The notes under the pieces are model-generated. The model was not told the origin of the DNA. It saw only the letters and a list, made by a program, of their open reading frames with translations, and did no database searches. Below are positions 42,485-50,991 of a stretch of 64,000 nucleotides of DNA, in pieces (the first letter of the stretch is position 1; every line of letters starts with the position of its first letter). The DNA lies in NCBI GenBank assembly GCA_964447205.1, contig CAYUSB010000037.1, forward strand, positions 1 through 64,000. Reading direction: 5' to 3'. This DNA comes from JAEUKH01 sp964447205. GTDB lineage: Bacteria > Myxococcota_A > Polyangia > Polyangiales > Ga0077539. The position numbers and the translations under genes are program-made.

Positions 42485-43557
42485 TGGGCGCTCGGGGGTA
42501 CGAGGGTGTTGCGGGCGGTGATGACCGCGAGGGTGGCGTCGGGTCCGTCGGATCCTACGCGGCAGCGGGCGTCGTCGCCCCAGGCGAGCTCGGCCCGGCG
42601 CTCGACGAGGTCGCAGCCCATGCCCCCGGCCCGGGCTCCCTGCCAGGCCCCGGGGCTGCGGACGGAGAGGGTGAGGTCGGGGCCGTCGGCGCGGGCCGTG
42701 ACGACGATGGGGCCGCGTTCGATCCGGCCGTGGCGCACGGCGTTTTCGAGCAGGGGCTGGAGCAGCATGGGGGGGACCTCCGCGTCGCGGGCGGCCTCGT
42801 CGATCTCCCAGCGGACGTCGAGGTGGGGGTAGCGGGCCTGGAGGATGCCGACGTAGTCGCGGGCGAGGGCGAGCTCGTCGTCGAGGGGGTGCAGGGCCTG
42901 GCGGCGGGTGTCGAGGACCGCCCGGAGCAGGGAGGCGAGGCGCACGACGTTGTCCTCGGCGGCCCGGGGGTCGGTGCTGCACTGGCTGGCGATGGCGTTG
43001 AGGGCGTTGAAGAGGAAGTGGGGGTCGAGGTCGGCCCGGAGGAGGTCGACCCGGGCCCGGTCGAGTTGGGCCGTGAGCTCGCGGTGGCGGCCGAGGGTGC
43101 GATCGAGGCGTTGTTCGAGCTGGATGTCGCGGGCGAGGCCCCAGCCTCCGACGGCGAAGAGCAGGAAGGCCACGAGGCCCTCCCGGGGGTGGGAGAAGGC
43201 GAAGCCTCCGCGGGCGAAGCTCAGGGCGGCCACCGTGCGGTACACCCACGCCAGGACCGCGAACATCGCGCAGGCCAGGGCCCCGGCCAGGACCCAACGC
43301 ACGAGCTTCTCGCCGCGTCGGCCGTCCTCCTCCAGGGGCACGAGGAGGCGCCAGGGGAGGGGGCCCAGGAGGAGGGTGTAGAGGGCGGCCACGGGGCCCC
43401 AGAGGAAGGCCGAGCGGTGGCCGTTGTAGGAGAGCTCGAGCAGCCCGAAGCCGATCCCGAGGACGAGGGAGGCGGGCAGGCGCCACGAGCGCAGGGCCTC
43501 ACGCACGGTGTCGCGCAGGAGCGGCAAGACCTCGGTGCGCGGGGAGGGGTCGGGCAT
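42481..43557 (-). CDS. LytS-type membrane sensor histidine kinase
   Basis: A 358-residue membrane kinase of the His_kinase (LytS/YehU) type. Four or five hydrophobic segments lie in residues 20-145 (SLVLGIGFGLLELSY, PVAALYTLLLGPLPW, LAGALACAMFAVLAW, LVAFLLFAVGGWGLA). A coiled coil follows (LEQRLDRTLGRHRELTAQLD). The phosphoacceptor motif is LRADLDPHFLFNALNAIAS near residue 178. The ATPase domain has MLLQPLLENAVRHG (N-box) and GGMGCDL (G-box-like). It probably autophosphorylates and passes phosphate to the LytTR regulator. The ATG at 43557 is chosen; a TTG at 43566 would add three residues. Confidence 0.92.
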   Translation of the reverse strand: MPDPSPRTEVLPLLRDTVREALRSWRLPASLVLGIGFGLLELSYNGHRSAFLWGPVAALYTLLLGPLPWRLLVPLEEDGRRGEKLVRWVLAGALACAMFAVLAWVYRTVAALSFARGGFAFSHPREGLVAFLLFAVGGWGLARDIQLEQRLDRTLGRHRELTAQLDRARVDLLRADLDPHFLFNALNAIASQCSTDPRAAEDNVVRLASLLRAVLDTRRQALHPLDDELALARDYVGILQARYPHLDVRWEIDEAARDAEVPPMLLQPLLENAVRHGRIERGPIVVTARADGPDLTLSVRSPGAWQGARAGGMGCDLVERRAELAWGDDARCRVGSDGPDATLAVITARNTLVPPSAQ

Positions 43558-43684
43558 GGCGTACAACGGCAGGGACTATGACCCAACCGGCCCGCGCGGG
43601 CACCGGGGAGGGGAGCCTCGTCGGCCCGAGCGGTCCGGGGCCCAGGGTGAACGGCCAGCGGGCGGCCGAGGGCGGGGCGGGCGT

Positions 43685-44566
43685 TCAGGGCTCCAGAACC
43701 TGGAGCACCCGGTCGGCCCGGAGGAGGCGCATCCCGCCGAGGGGGCCTTTGATGCGCAGGAGGGCGTGGGGCGGGGTCCAGCGTTCGAGAAGACCCACGA
43801 GGGTGACGGGGTCGCGGCCGCGGGGCCGCACGAGCAGCTTGACCCGCTTGCCCACTCGCTCGGCCAGGGCCTCGGCGATCACGTCGCGCACCATCACGGG
43901 ACCCTTTTGCCCCGTTCGGACCTGCCACAGATCGCGGGCCGTCCTGGGCTGGAGGGTGTCGACCACCTGGGCGAAGAGCCCGATCACGGCCTCGACGTCC
44001 TCGGCGGCCCGGTGCCAGCGGCGGGGTTCGGTCCCGAGTTGGGCCGACAGGGGTCCGAGGGCGTAGGAGTCGGCCCGCACGATGCGCCGGGCCAGGAGCA
44101 CGGTGTCGAGGTGGGGGCCTACGCGGGTCGGTCGGTCCAGGCGCGCGAAGGCCGCGTCGAGGAAGGCCACGTCGAGCTCGGCCCCGTGCATGACCGGAAC
44201 GCAGCCCTCCAGGAGCCCCTCCAGGGTCTCGGCGATGTCGGCGAAGGACGGGGCTCCGGCGATCTCTTCGGGGGCGATCCCGTGCATCACCTGGGCCTCG
44301 GCGCACGAGGGCGTGTCGCATTGCACGAGGCTCGCCCAGCGGTCGACGACCTGCCCGTTCCGAACGCGGGCCACGGCCACCTCCAGGAGCCCGTCCACGG
44401 CCGGGTCGAGCCCGGTCATCTCGCAGTCGAGGAGGGCGAAGGTGCAGTCGGCGAAGGGCAGGTCCCAGGGGTCCCCCGGGGGTGGAAGCGGCGGCACGGA
44501 CGGGGCCACGGAGACCTCGGGGGCCTCGGGGCTGGTGGTCGCAGAGGTTGTGGTACGATCGCTCAT
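43685..44566 (-). CDS. DnaQ/RNase-T-like DEDDh exonuclease
   Basis: A 293-residue 3'-5' exonuclease. The DEDDh site is ALLDCEMTGLDP (Asp, Glu), HGAELDVAFLD (Asp), and HRAAEDVEAV (His, Asp). The fold matches DNA polymerase III epsilon-like or UvrC-associated exonucleases. The N-terminus is a low-complexity 40-residue tail. The C-terminal 100 residues (KRVKLLVRPRGRDPVTLVGLLERW) form an extra domain not assigned. Whether it acts on DNA or RNA is not resolvable. The ATG at 44566 lies within CATG, where the divergent gene could also start; promoter space is minimal. Confidence 0.87.
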   Translation of the reverse strand: MSDRTTTSATTSPEAPEVSVAPSVPPLPPPGDPWDLPFADCTFALLDCEMTGLDPAVDGLLEVAVARVRNGQVVDRWASLVQCDTPSCAEAQVMHGIAPEEIAGAPSFADIAETLEGLLEGCVPVMHGAELDVAFLDAAFARLDRPTRVGPHLDTVLLARRIVRADSYALGPLSAQLGTEPRRWHRAAEDVEAVIGLFAQVVDTLQPRTARDLWQVRTGQKGPVMVRDVIAEALAERVGKRVKLLVRPRGRDPVTLVGLLERWTPPHALLRIKGPLGGMRLLRADRVLQVLEP

Positions 44567-44585
44567 GGCCCTCGGCTGGCGCCTC

Positions 44586-46085
44586 ATGGAGTGTCCCACG
44601 GTGTACCCGCGTGCAGGAAGGTTTCATGGCGCCGCTGCCTTGATGGCGGCGGTCCTGGGCATGGTCGCGCTCCCTGGGGAGTGCCGGGCCGACGATCCGA
44701 GCTGTGCGGCCACGTCTTCACGGACCCGGGTACGCTTCTTCGGGATGGGGCCGGTCAACTTTGGGCCGGGCTTCAACGGGACCTTGGGGAGCAGCCAGTT
44801 TGGCCTGGAGTACAACCTGCTCTTGCAGGGCAACTACGACTGGGAGATGCCCGGCGAGCTTACGGTGCGCTGGCCTCCGGCCCTGCGGGTGGGGGCCGTG
44901 GGCGACCCCGGGCGGGGGCGCCTCGCGGTGCAGTACGGGCTGCGGCTCCAGACATCCGTGCGGCTCCTGGGCACGACCATCCCGCTTCCCCTGACCGAGT
45001 GGGTGGGGATGGCCGATCGGTTTGAGCGGGGGCAGAGCATGTTTACCCCGTGGGCCTGGGACGGCCGCGGGACCGACGTGCGGATCACGGCCTCCGAGCG
45101 GCTGTTGCGCCAGGACCAGGTCAACAACGTCCCCCTCGCGGGCACCCTCTATTACCGGATCTACGGACGGTACAACCTCACCACCACCATCCGCACCCGG
45201 GAGATCAGCTTTCCGCAGGCCAACAGCGCCATCACGGAGATGAACCCCGAGGCCGACGTCGAGCCCCGCACCAACGGCGACCTCAACCTCCGGGCCGTGT
45301 GGAACGGGGCCCTGCGTTACGTGGGGAGCTTCCAGATTCGGGTTCAGGTGCGCTGCGCCCAGACGGTGAGCGTGCCGCTGGTGGGCCTGGTGGTGTGCGA
45401 CCCCAACACCTGGCGCGACGTGCAGGGCGAGGTGCCCTTCGCGAGCGCCATGGAGCAGCAGTTTTCCAGCGACCAGAACACCCTCGTGATGCTCCCGGGC
45501 ATCGAGGCCATGCCCGGGTTCGAGGTCGACTTCGGGCGGGTGCGCCTCGGGCTCCTGTCGCGCGAGGTGATCACCCTGCGCAACCCCGGCAGGCTCACCA
45601 CCGCGGTGACCCCCGCGGCCTCGACCGAGCCGGTGTTTCAGTACGCCACCGACCCGATCTGCGTGACCGGAGGCGGGGCCCGCGAGCTGTCGGTGCGCTT
45701 CGTCCCCGACCGGGTGGGTCTCTTCGAGACCACCATGAACCTCGGGAGCACCGCGGCGGGCGTGTCGGGCCTGCAGATTCGCCTCCGGGGCGAGGCCTAC
45801 GACCCGTCGGCCCCGTCCCCCGATGCCGGGACCCCCTCGAACGACGTCGGCGCCTCGGACGTGTTCGTGGCCGACGCGGGTTCGGGTCCCGTCGAGGACG
45901 CCGGAGGCCCTCCTCCTGACCCGTGGGAGCCTGGTCCGGGCGACCTCGTGGAGGCCCCGGCGGGGGGCTGCAACTGCCGGGTGGGAGATCGGCCCGGGGT
46001 GTCAGCCCGCGGCCCCGGGGCGGCCCTCGTAGCCCTCGGCCTGGGGGCCTTGTTCGTGCGTCGTCGGCGTCGTCGCGGGCTCTGA
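44586..46085 (+). CDS. Exported protein with MYXO-CTERM-like C-terminus
   Basis: A 499-residue exported protein. A signal peptide (RAGRFHGAAALMAAVLGMVALPGECRA) precedes DDPSC. The body is beta-rich; residues about 320-410 look like a choice-of-anchor-D/ASH-type Ig-like domain (REVITLRNPGR, ELSVRFVPDRVGLFETTMN, GLQIRLRGEA). An Asp/Pro linker follows. The C-terminus has GGCNCRV, a hydrophobic helix (GAALVALGLGALFV) and a positive tail RRRRRRG, the tripartite pattern of MYXO-CTERM sorting signals recognised by a myxosortase (Cys processing then surface anchoring). The ATG at 44586 is chosen for its signal peptide; ATG at 44565 overlaps the divergent exonuclease start. Confidence 0.82.
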   Translation: MECPTVYPRAGRFHGAAALMAAVLGMVALPGECRADDPSCAATSSRTRVRFFGMGPVNFGPGFNGTLGSSQFGLEYNLLLQGNYDWEMPGELTVRWPPALRVGAVGDPGRGRLAVQYGLRLQTSVRLLGTTIPLPLTEWVGMADRFERGQSMFTPWAWDGRGTDVRITASERLLRQDQVNNVPLAGTLYYRIYGRYNLTTTIRTREISFPQANSAITEMNPEADVEPRTNGDLNLRAVWNGALRYVGSFQIRVQVRCAQTVSVPLVGLVVCDPNTWRDVQGEVPFASAMEQQFSSDQNTLVMLPGIEAMPGFEVDFGRVRLGLLSREVITLRNPGRLTTAVTPAASTEPVFQYATDPICVTGGGARELSVRFVPDRVGLFETTMNLGSTAAGVSGLQIRLRGEAYDPSAPSPDAGTPSNDVGASDVFVADAGSGPVEDAGGPPPDPWEPGPGDLVEAPAGGCNCRVGDRPGVSARGPGAALVALGLGALFVRRRRRRGL

Positions 46086-46109
46086 CCGGCCGGGGCCATG
46101 GTCGGGTCG

Positions 46110-47633
46110 TCAGCCTGCGGGCGGGCGTCGCGCGGGGGCGTGGCTGGCGGGGAGGCACACCCCGATGCGGGTCCCCTTGCCCTCGACGGACTCGAGCTCG
46201 ACCCGGCCCCCGTGGCGCTCGGCGATCTGGCGCACGATGGACAGCCCGAGGCCCGTCCCGGCTTCTTTGGTGGTGAAGAAGGGCTCGAAGACCTTCTCCA
46301 TGGCCCCCCGGGGGATGCCCCGTCCCGTGTCCGAGAAGCGCACGCAGACCATGTCCTCGCGGTGCTCGTCTCGGGCGCATCCGATGGTGACGGCCCCGCC
46401 GGGGGGGGTGGCCTCCAGGGCGTTGAGCAAAAGGTTGTGAAACACCTGCTTGAGCCGCTCGCGGTCGCCCACGGCCCAGGCCTCGATGACCCGCCGGACG
46501 AGGCTCACGCCCCGGGCCGCGGCCATGGGCTCGTGGAGCTCCAGGACATCGTGCAGGAGGGCCGGGAGGTCGATGGGCTCGCGGGCCATGGGGCGGGGGC
46601 GGGCCAGCTCCAGGAAGTCCGACAAGAGCCGCTCCAGGCGTCGCAGCTCGGACTCCACGATCTGGATGCGGTCGGTCAGGGGGGGGCGCTGGGGCTCGGG
46701 CAGGCGCGAGACCCCGCGCCCGAGGAGGTGAAGCTGCAAGAGGGCCGCGTTGAGGGGGTTGCGCACCTCGTGGGCGAGCCCCGCGGCGAGGGTTCCCATG
46801 TGGGCCAGGGCCTCGCCCTCGGCGGCTCGGCGCTCCAGGGCCCGGCGCTCGGTGGCGTCGGTGCCGACCATGTACACCGCGAGGGGATCGTGATCGTTGG
46901 AGGCCGCGGTGGCCCCCGCGGCGTGCCACAGGACCGTGCGGGCCCGGCCGTCGTGGGTGAGGAGGGGGGCTTCAAACTCGTCGTGGGCCCTGCCCCGGTG
47001 GGCCGCCCGGAGCCGCTCGACCATGTCGGCCCGGGCCTCTGCGGGAACGAGGGTGTCGAGGAAGGAGGCCCCGAGGATCTCGTCGGGGTCGAAGCCCGAG
47101 ACCTCCGCGGCCCGGCGGTTGAAGAGCCGCACCACGGCCTCGGCGTCGAGGCCCACGACCAGGACCTGGGTCGACTCCACCACGTCGCGGTAGCGCCTCT
47201 CGCTCGACTCCAGGCGGTCGAGCAGGGCCTGTCGCTCCTTGCGCAGGGCCGACTGGCGCAGGGCGCTCTCCACCGTGGCCACGAGGTCGTCGACCTTGAA
47301 GGGCTTGACCACATAGTGGAAGGCCCCACCCCGTACGGCGGCCACCGCGGAGTCGATGGTGGCGTGCCCGGTGATGACCACCACCTCCCCAGTCGGAACG
47401 GCGTCGCGCAGGGCGGGCAGGAGGTCGGTCCCGCGGGCGTCGGGGAGGTTGACGTCGACCAGAGCGAGGTCGAACCCGTGGTCGCGGGCGAGGTCGAGGG
47501 CCTCCTGGGCCCTGGGGGTGAAGCGCACCCGGAAGCCCCGGGGGACGAAGATGTCCTCAAGGTTTTCGGCCAGGGCCTGGTTGTCGTCGACGATGAGGAG
47601 GGTCGGCGGCAGGACGACGGGGGAGACCTTCAT
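46110..47633 (-). CDS. Soluble hybrid sensor: receiver-PAS-histidine kinase
   Basis: A 507-residue protein with no membrane segment. An N-terminal receiver (residues 8-125) has TLLIVDDNQAL, phosphoacceptor D60 in LALVDVNLPD, VVITGHAT and YVVKPFKVDD. A PAS domain (about 145-265) includes STQVLVVGLDAEAVVRLFNRRAAEVSG. The HisKA H-box is LAAGLAHEVRNPLNA near residue 290. HATPase_c has NLLLNALEATPPGG and SDTGRGIP, with GTGLGLSIVRQIAERHGG. The receiver at the N-terminus suggests that it takes phosphate from another kinase before controlling its own activity. It overlaps the upstream kinase gene by 4 bp. Confidence 0.93.
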   Translation of the reverse strand: MKVSPVVLPPTLLIVDDNQALAENLEDIFVPRGFRVRFTPRAQEALDLARDHGFDLALVDVNLPDARGTDLLPALRDAVPTGEVVVITGHATIDSAVAAVRGGAFHYVVKPFKVDDLVATVESALRQSALRKERQALLDRLESSERRYRDVVESTQVLVVGLDAEAVVRLFNRRAAEVSGFDPDEILGASFLDTLVPAEARADMVERLRAAHRGRAHDEFEAPLLTHDGRARTVLWHAAGATAASNDHDPLAVYMVGTDATERRALERRAAEGEALAHMGTLAAGLAHEVRNPLNAALLQLHLLGRGVSRLPEPQRPPLTDRIQIVESELRRLERLLSDFLELARPRPMAREPIDLPALLHDVLELHEPMAAARGVSLVRRVIEAWAVGDRERLKQVFHNLLLNALEATPPGGAVTIGCARDEHREDMVCVRFSDTGRGIPRGAMEKVFEPFFTTKEAGTGLGLSIVRQIAERHGGRVELESVEGKGTRIGVCLPASHAPARRPPAG

Positions 47634-48514
47634 GGCGATGCCCCTGGGACTTGGGCTCCCAGGGGCGCGTCGGGAAGTGGCAGGCGGAGGGTAAACACGG
47701 CCCCTCCTCCCGGGGCGTTTGCGGCCCAGAGGGTGCCGCCGTGGGCCTCGGCGATCTCGCGCGACAGGGCCAGGCCCATCCCCACGCCCTCGGCCCGGGT
47801 GCTCCACAGGGGCTCGAAGAGGCGCGGGAGGTTTTCGGGGGCGATCCCGGGGCCCGCGTCGCGCACCTCGACGGCGGCAAACCCGGGCTCGGTGCGCAGG
47901 GTGAGGGACAGCCGCGGGGGGTCGACGGCGCGCATGGCCTGGAGGGCGTTGCTCACGAGGTTGATGAGCACCTGACGGAGCCGTCGGGTGTCTCCTTCGA
48001 CCACGGCCACCCCCTCGGGCAGGTGGGCCTCGACCACGGTCTCGGCGGGCCGCGGGACCCACGTCACGGCCTCGCGGGCGACGGCCCCCAGGTCGACCGG
48101 AAGCAGGGCCGCGGGGCGGTTGCTGGCGGCGTCGAGGAGGTCTCCGACGATCTCCGAGGCGATCCCGACCTGGGTCCGCACCCGCTCGATGTGCCGGATG
48201 GTCCGGGGGTCCTGGGCCGCGGCCTCTTGCAGGAGGTAGAGCGAGGTCTCGATGACCGACAGGGGGTTGCGGAGCTCGTGGGCCACCCCCGCGGAGAGCT
48301 GTCCGACGTGGACGAGGCGCTCGGCCCGGGCGAGGCGGGCCTGGTGTTCGGCGTGATAGGCGTCGAGGACCGACCCGAGGGCGCGCTGCAGGGCTGCCGA
48401 CAGGGCGGGGGTGACGGCCATGTCATGTCGGCCGATGGCCTCCTCGACGGCGCGCAGGGCCGCGTCGCGCAGGGGGTCGTCGGGCGGGGGAGGGTCGGAG
48501 CGGTGGATGGACAC
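47630..48514 (-). CDS. Soluble histidine kinase, upstream partner of the hybrid sensor
   Basis: A 294-residue kinase lacking any transmembrane or obvious sensor domain. A short N-terminal helix region precedes VGQLSAGVAHELRNPLSVIETS (H-box), and HATPase_c has RQVLINLVSNALQAM, VRDAGPGIAPENL and GVGMGLALSREIAEAHGG. The start is a GTG at 48514, chosen to give a compact N-terminus; an internal ATG exists about 30 codons further. The stop overlaps the start of the receiver-PAS-kinase (ATGA), so both are one transcript. A plausible arrangement is that this kinase phosphorylates the receiver of the next protein; partner specificity is inferred. Confidence 0.88.
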   Translation of the reverse strand: MSIHRSDPPPPDDPLRDAALRAVEEAIGRHDMAVTPALSAALQRALGSVLDAYHAEHQARLARAERLVHVGQLSAGVAHELRNPLSVIETSLYLLQEAAAQDPRTIRHIERVRTQVGIASEIVGDLLDAASNRPAALLPVDLGAVAREAVTWVPRPAETVVEAHLPEGVAVVEGDTRRLRQVLINLVSNALQAMRAVDPPRLSLTLRTEPGFAAVEVRDAGPGIAPENLPRLFEPLWSTRAEGVGMGLALSREIAEAHGGTLWAANAPGGGAVFTLRLPLPDAPLGAQVPGASP

Positions 48515-48607
48515 GGGACGCGCGAGGGGCGAGGGTACGAGGTAGAGGGGGACCGTGCCAACGGGTGTTGTATGGTTCGGGCCGCAGCGGCTGCGGCGAG
48601 GGTGTTG

Positions 48608-49558
48608 ATGGACGGAGTCTTGCGTGGGCGATTCGCGCCGACCCCCTCGGGGGCCCTCCATGTGGGCAGCGCCCGTACGGCTCTGGCCTCGGCCTTGTCG
48701 GCGTGGTCCGTGGGCGGCCGGTGGATGGTGCGGGTGGAGGACCTCGACACCCTGCGGACGCCTCCGGGGGCCATCCGCGCCATGCTCGACGACCTCGCCT
48801 GGCTCGGGCTCGACTGGGACGAGGGACCCGAGCGGCCGACGGTTCATGGGCCATACGTGCAGAGTCAGCGCACGGGGCTCTATCGGGCGGCCCTCCAGGA
48901 GCTCCAGGCCCGGGGCAGGGTGTACCCCTGCGCGTGCAGCCGACGCGATGTGGCCCTGGCCTCGCAGGCTCCGCACGGGGCCGAGCCGGTGTACCCCGGG
49001 ACCTGTCGGGGCCGCGATCCGGGGCGGGTCCGGGCCGTGGCGGCGGCCCACAGGCGCGGGGTCTCGTGGCGGTTCGCGACCCTGCCGGGGCTGTGGTCGT
49101 TTGACGACCGGGTGGCGGGCCCGGTGACCGAGGACGTGTCCCGGGAGGTGGGGGACTTCGTGGTGTGGCGGGCCGATGATGTCCCCGCGTATCAGCTCGC
49201 GGTGGTGGTCGACGACATCACCATGGGCGTGACCGAGGTGGTCCGTGGCGAAGACCTCCTCAGCAGCACGGCCCGGCAGCTCTGCCTCTACGACGCCCTG
49301 GGGGCCTCGGCCCCGGGGTTTGCCCACCTCGGGCTGGTCGTGAGCCAGGACGGGGAGCGGATGGCCAAACGCCTCGGGAGCCTGTCCATCGCGGGGCTGC
49401 GTGGGCAGGGGATCGACCCGGGGCGGTTGATGGGGCTCCTCGCCGAGAGCCTGGGCGTACGCGCGGCCGCGGTGGGGAGGGGGGTTCGGGCGTGGGCGGA
49501 GGGGTTTGTGTGGGCGCGGGTCCCCCAGGGGCCCTGGGTGTGGCCGGGGGGGTTATGA
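48608..49558 (+). CDS. gluQ: Glutamyl-Q tRNA(Asp) synthetase
   Basis: A 316-residue GluRS-like paralogue (GluQRS/YadB) that attaches glutamate to queuosine in the anticodon loop of tRNA-Asp rather than to the 3' end. It has the N-terminal RGRFAPTPSGALHVGSARTAL with the HIGH-like HVGS, RVEDLDTLRTPPGA, the zinc-binding CAC...C set in YPCACSRRDV and YPGTCRG, DDITMGVTEVVRGEDLL, and the KMSKS-like RMAKRLGS. It lacks the C-terminal anticodon-binding domain of GluRS, as expected for GluQRS. The ATG at 48608 fits the family start. It converges with ndh, overlapping by 6 bp. Confidence 0.93.
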   Translation: MDGVLRGRFAPTPSGALHVGSARTALASALSAWSVGGRWMVRVEDLDTLRTPPGAIRAMLDDLAWLGLDWDEGPERPTVHGPYVQSQRTGLYRAALQELQARGRVYPCACSRRDVALASQAPHGAEPVYPGTCRGRDPGRVRAVAAAHRRGVSWRFATLPGLWSFDDRVAGPVTEDVSREVGDFVVWRADDVPAYQLAVVVDDITMGVTEVVRGEDLLSSTARQLCLYDALGASAPGFAHLGLVVSQDGERMAKRLGSLSIAGLRGQGIDPGRLMGLLAESLGVRAAAVGRGVRAWAEGFVWARVPQGPWVWPGGL

Positions 49559-50878
49559 CGGCGAGGCCTCGGGGCCCGGGGGAGGGCGCGGGGGCGGGGG
49601 CACGAGGCTCGGGTCGTCGTCGGGGCTGAGGAGGGTGGGCGGGACCCGTCGGGTGATGAGCCGGACGCCCCGGTGGTGGGTCAGGTACGACCAGCCCCAG
49701 GAGATCATCACGAAGAGCCGGTTGCGAAACCCGATGAGAAACAGGATGTGGATGAAGACCCACATCAGCCACGCGGGCAGTCCCCACAGGCGGGTGTTGC
49801 CGGTCTCGGCCACGGCCTTGTTGCGGCCGATGGTGGCCATCGAGCCCCGGTCGATGTAGCGGAAGGGGGTGGCCCCCTCGCGGTGGATGCTGCGTACGAT
49901 CTGGTCGGCGACGTGGCGGCCTCCCTGCATCGCGGCCGGGGCGACCCCGGGGACGGGTTGACCGTCCTGGGTGAGGGCGGCGAGGTCGCCGAGGACGAAG
50001 ACCTCGGGGCGGCCCGGGATGGAGAGGTTGGGCTCCACCAGGACGCGCCCCGCCCGGTCGAGGGGAACCCCGAGGCAGCGGGCGAGGGGAGAGCCCGCCA
50101 CCCCGGCGGCCCAGACCACGGTGCGGGCGCAGACCACCTCGTCGCCGAGGGTGACCGCGTCGTCGTCGATGGCCGTGACCCGAACCCCGGTGCGCACCTC
50201 CACCCCGAGGTCTTCGAGGTGCTTGTGGGCCCGGGCCGACAGGTCGGGGTGATACGAGGGCAGGACCCGGTCGACCCCTTCGACCAGCATCACCCGGGCG
50301 TCGCGGGGGTTGATGTTGCGGAAGTCGTTGCCCATCGATCGATGGGCGATCTCGGCCAAGGCCCCGGCCATCTCGACCCCGGTGGGCCCGGCCCCGATCA
50401 CGACGAAGGTGAGGGCGGCCTGGCGCCGGGTGGGGTCGTCCTCGCGCTCGGCGGCCTCAAACGCCAGCAAGAATCGCTGACGAATCTCGACGGCGTCCTC
50501 GAGGGTCTTGAGGCCCGGGGCCCGGTCGGCCCACGCGTCGTTGCCGAAATACGAGTGGGTGGCCCCGGTGGCCACCACCAGGTAGTCATAGTCGAGGTGG
50601 CCGTCGACGAGCTCTACCCGACGGGCCTCAGGGACGATGCCCGTGGCCTCGGCCAGCAGGACGGTGACGTTGTCCTGGCGGCGCAGGAGGTATCGGATGG
50701 GGGCCGCGATCTCGCTGGGATTGAGCGAGGCGGTGGCCACCTGATAGAGCAGGGGCTGGAAGAGATGATGGTTTTGTCGGTCGACCAGGGTGACGCGGAC
50801 GGGGGCGTGGGCGAGGGCGCGGGCGCAGTACAGCCCCCCGAAGCCGCCCCCCAGGATCACGACATGCGGCTGTTTCAT
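49553..50878 (-). CDS. ndh: Type II NADH:quinone oxidoreductase
   Basis: A 441-residue NDH-2, a non-proton-pumping respiratory NADH dehydrogenase. The FAD-binding start is HVVILGGGFGGLYCARAL; NAD-binding VVIGAGPTGVEMAGALAE is near residue 165; FVLGDLAAL and GVAPAAMQGGRHVADQI are also typical. C-terminal hydrophobic segments PAWLMWVFIHILFLIGFRN and RLFVMISWGWSYLTHHRG give membrane attachment and lie where such enzymes bind quinone. A Pro-rich tail follows. The ATG at 50878 is preceded by the divergent kinase gene promoter region (113-bp gap). Confidence 0.94.
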   Translation of the reverse strand: MKQPHVVILGGGFGGLYCARALAHAPVRVTLVDRQNHHLFQPLLYQVATASLNPSEIAAPIRYLLRRQDNVTVLLAEATGIVPEARRVELVDGHLDYDYLVVATGATHSYFGNDAWADRAPGLKTLEDAVEIRQRFLLAFEAAEREDDPTRRQAALTFVVIGAGPTGVEMAGALAEIAHRSMGNDFRNINPRDARVMLVEGVDRVLPSYHPDLSARAHKHLEDLGVEVRTGVRVTAIDDDAVTLGDEVVCARTVVWAAGVAGSPLARCLGVPLDRAGRVLVEPNLSIPGRPEVFVLGDLAALTQDGQPVPGVAPAAMQGGRHVADQIVRSIHREGATPFRYIDRGSMATIGRNKAVAETGNTRLWGLPAWLMWVFIHILFLIGFRNRLFVMISWGWSYLTHHRGVRLITRRVPPTLLSPDDDPSLVPPPPRPPPGPEASPS

Positions 50879-50949
50879 GGTGTTTTCGCGGAGGAGATTG
50901 GGCCCTCAGGGACGCCCCTGGCAAGGGTGTCGGGGGCGTGTGGTTCACT

Positions 50950-50978
50950 TTGGGTTCGGGGCGGGGGCGTGGTAGGTT
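50950..50978 (+). promoter_or_regulatory. Predicted promoter for the Ser/Thr kinase at 51 kb
   Basis: TTGGGT (50950-50955), a 17-nt spacer and TAGGTT (50973-50978). It ends 13 nt before the kinase ATG. Confidence 0.4.
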
Positions 50979-50991
50979 TGGCAATCTACGC

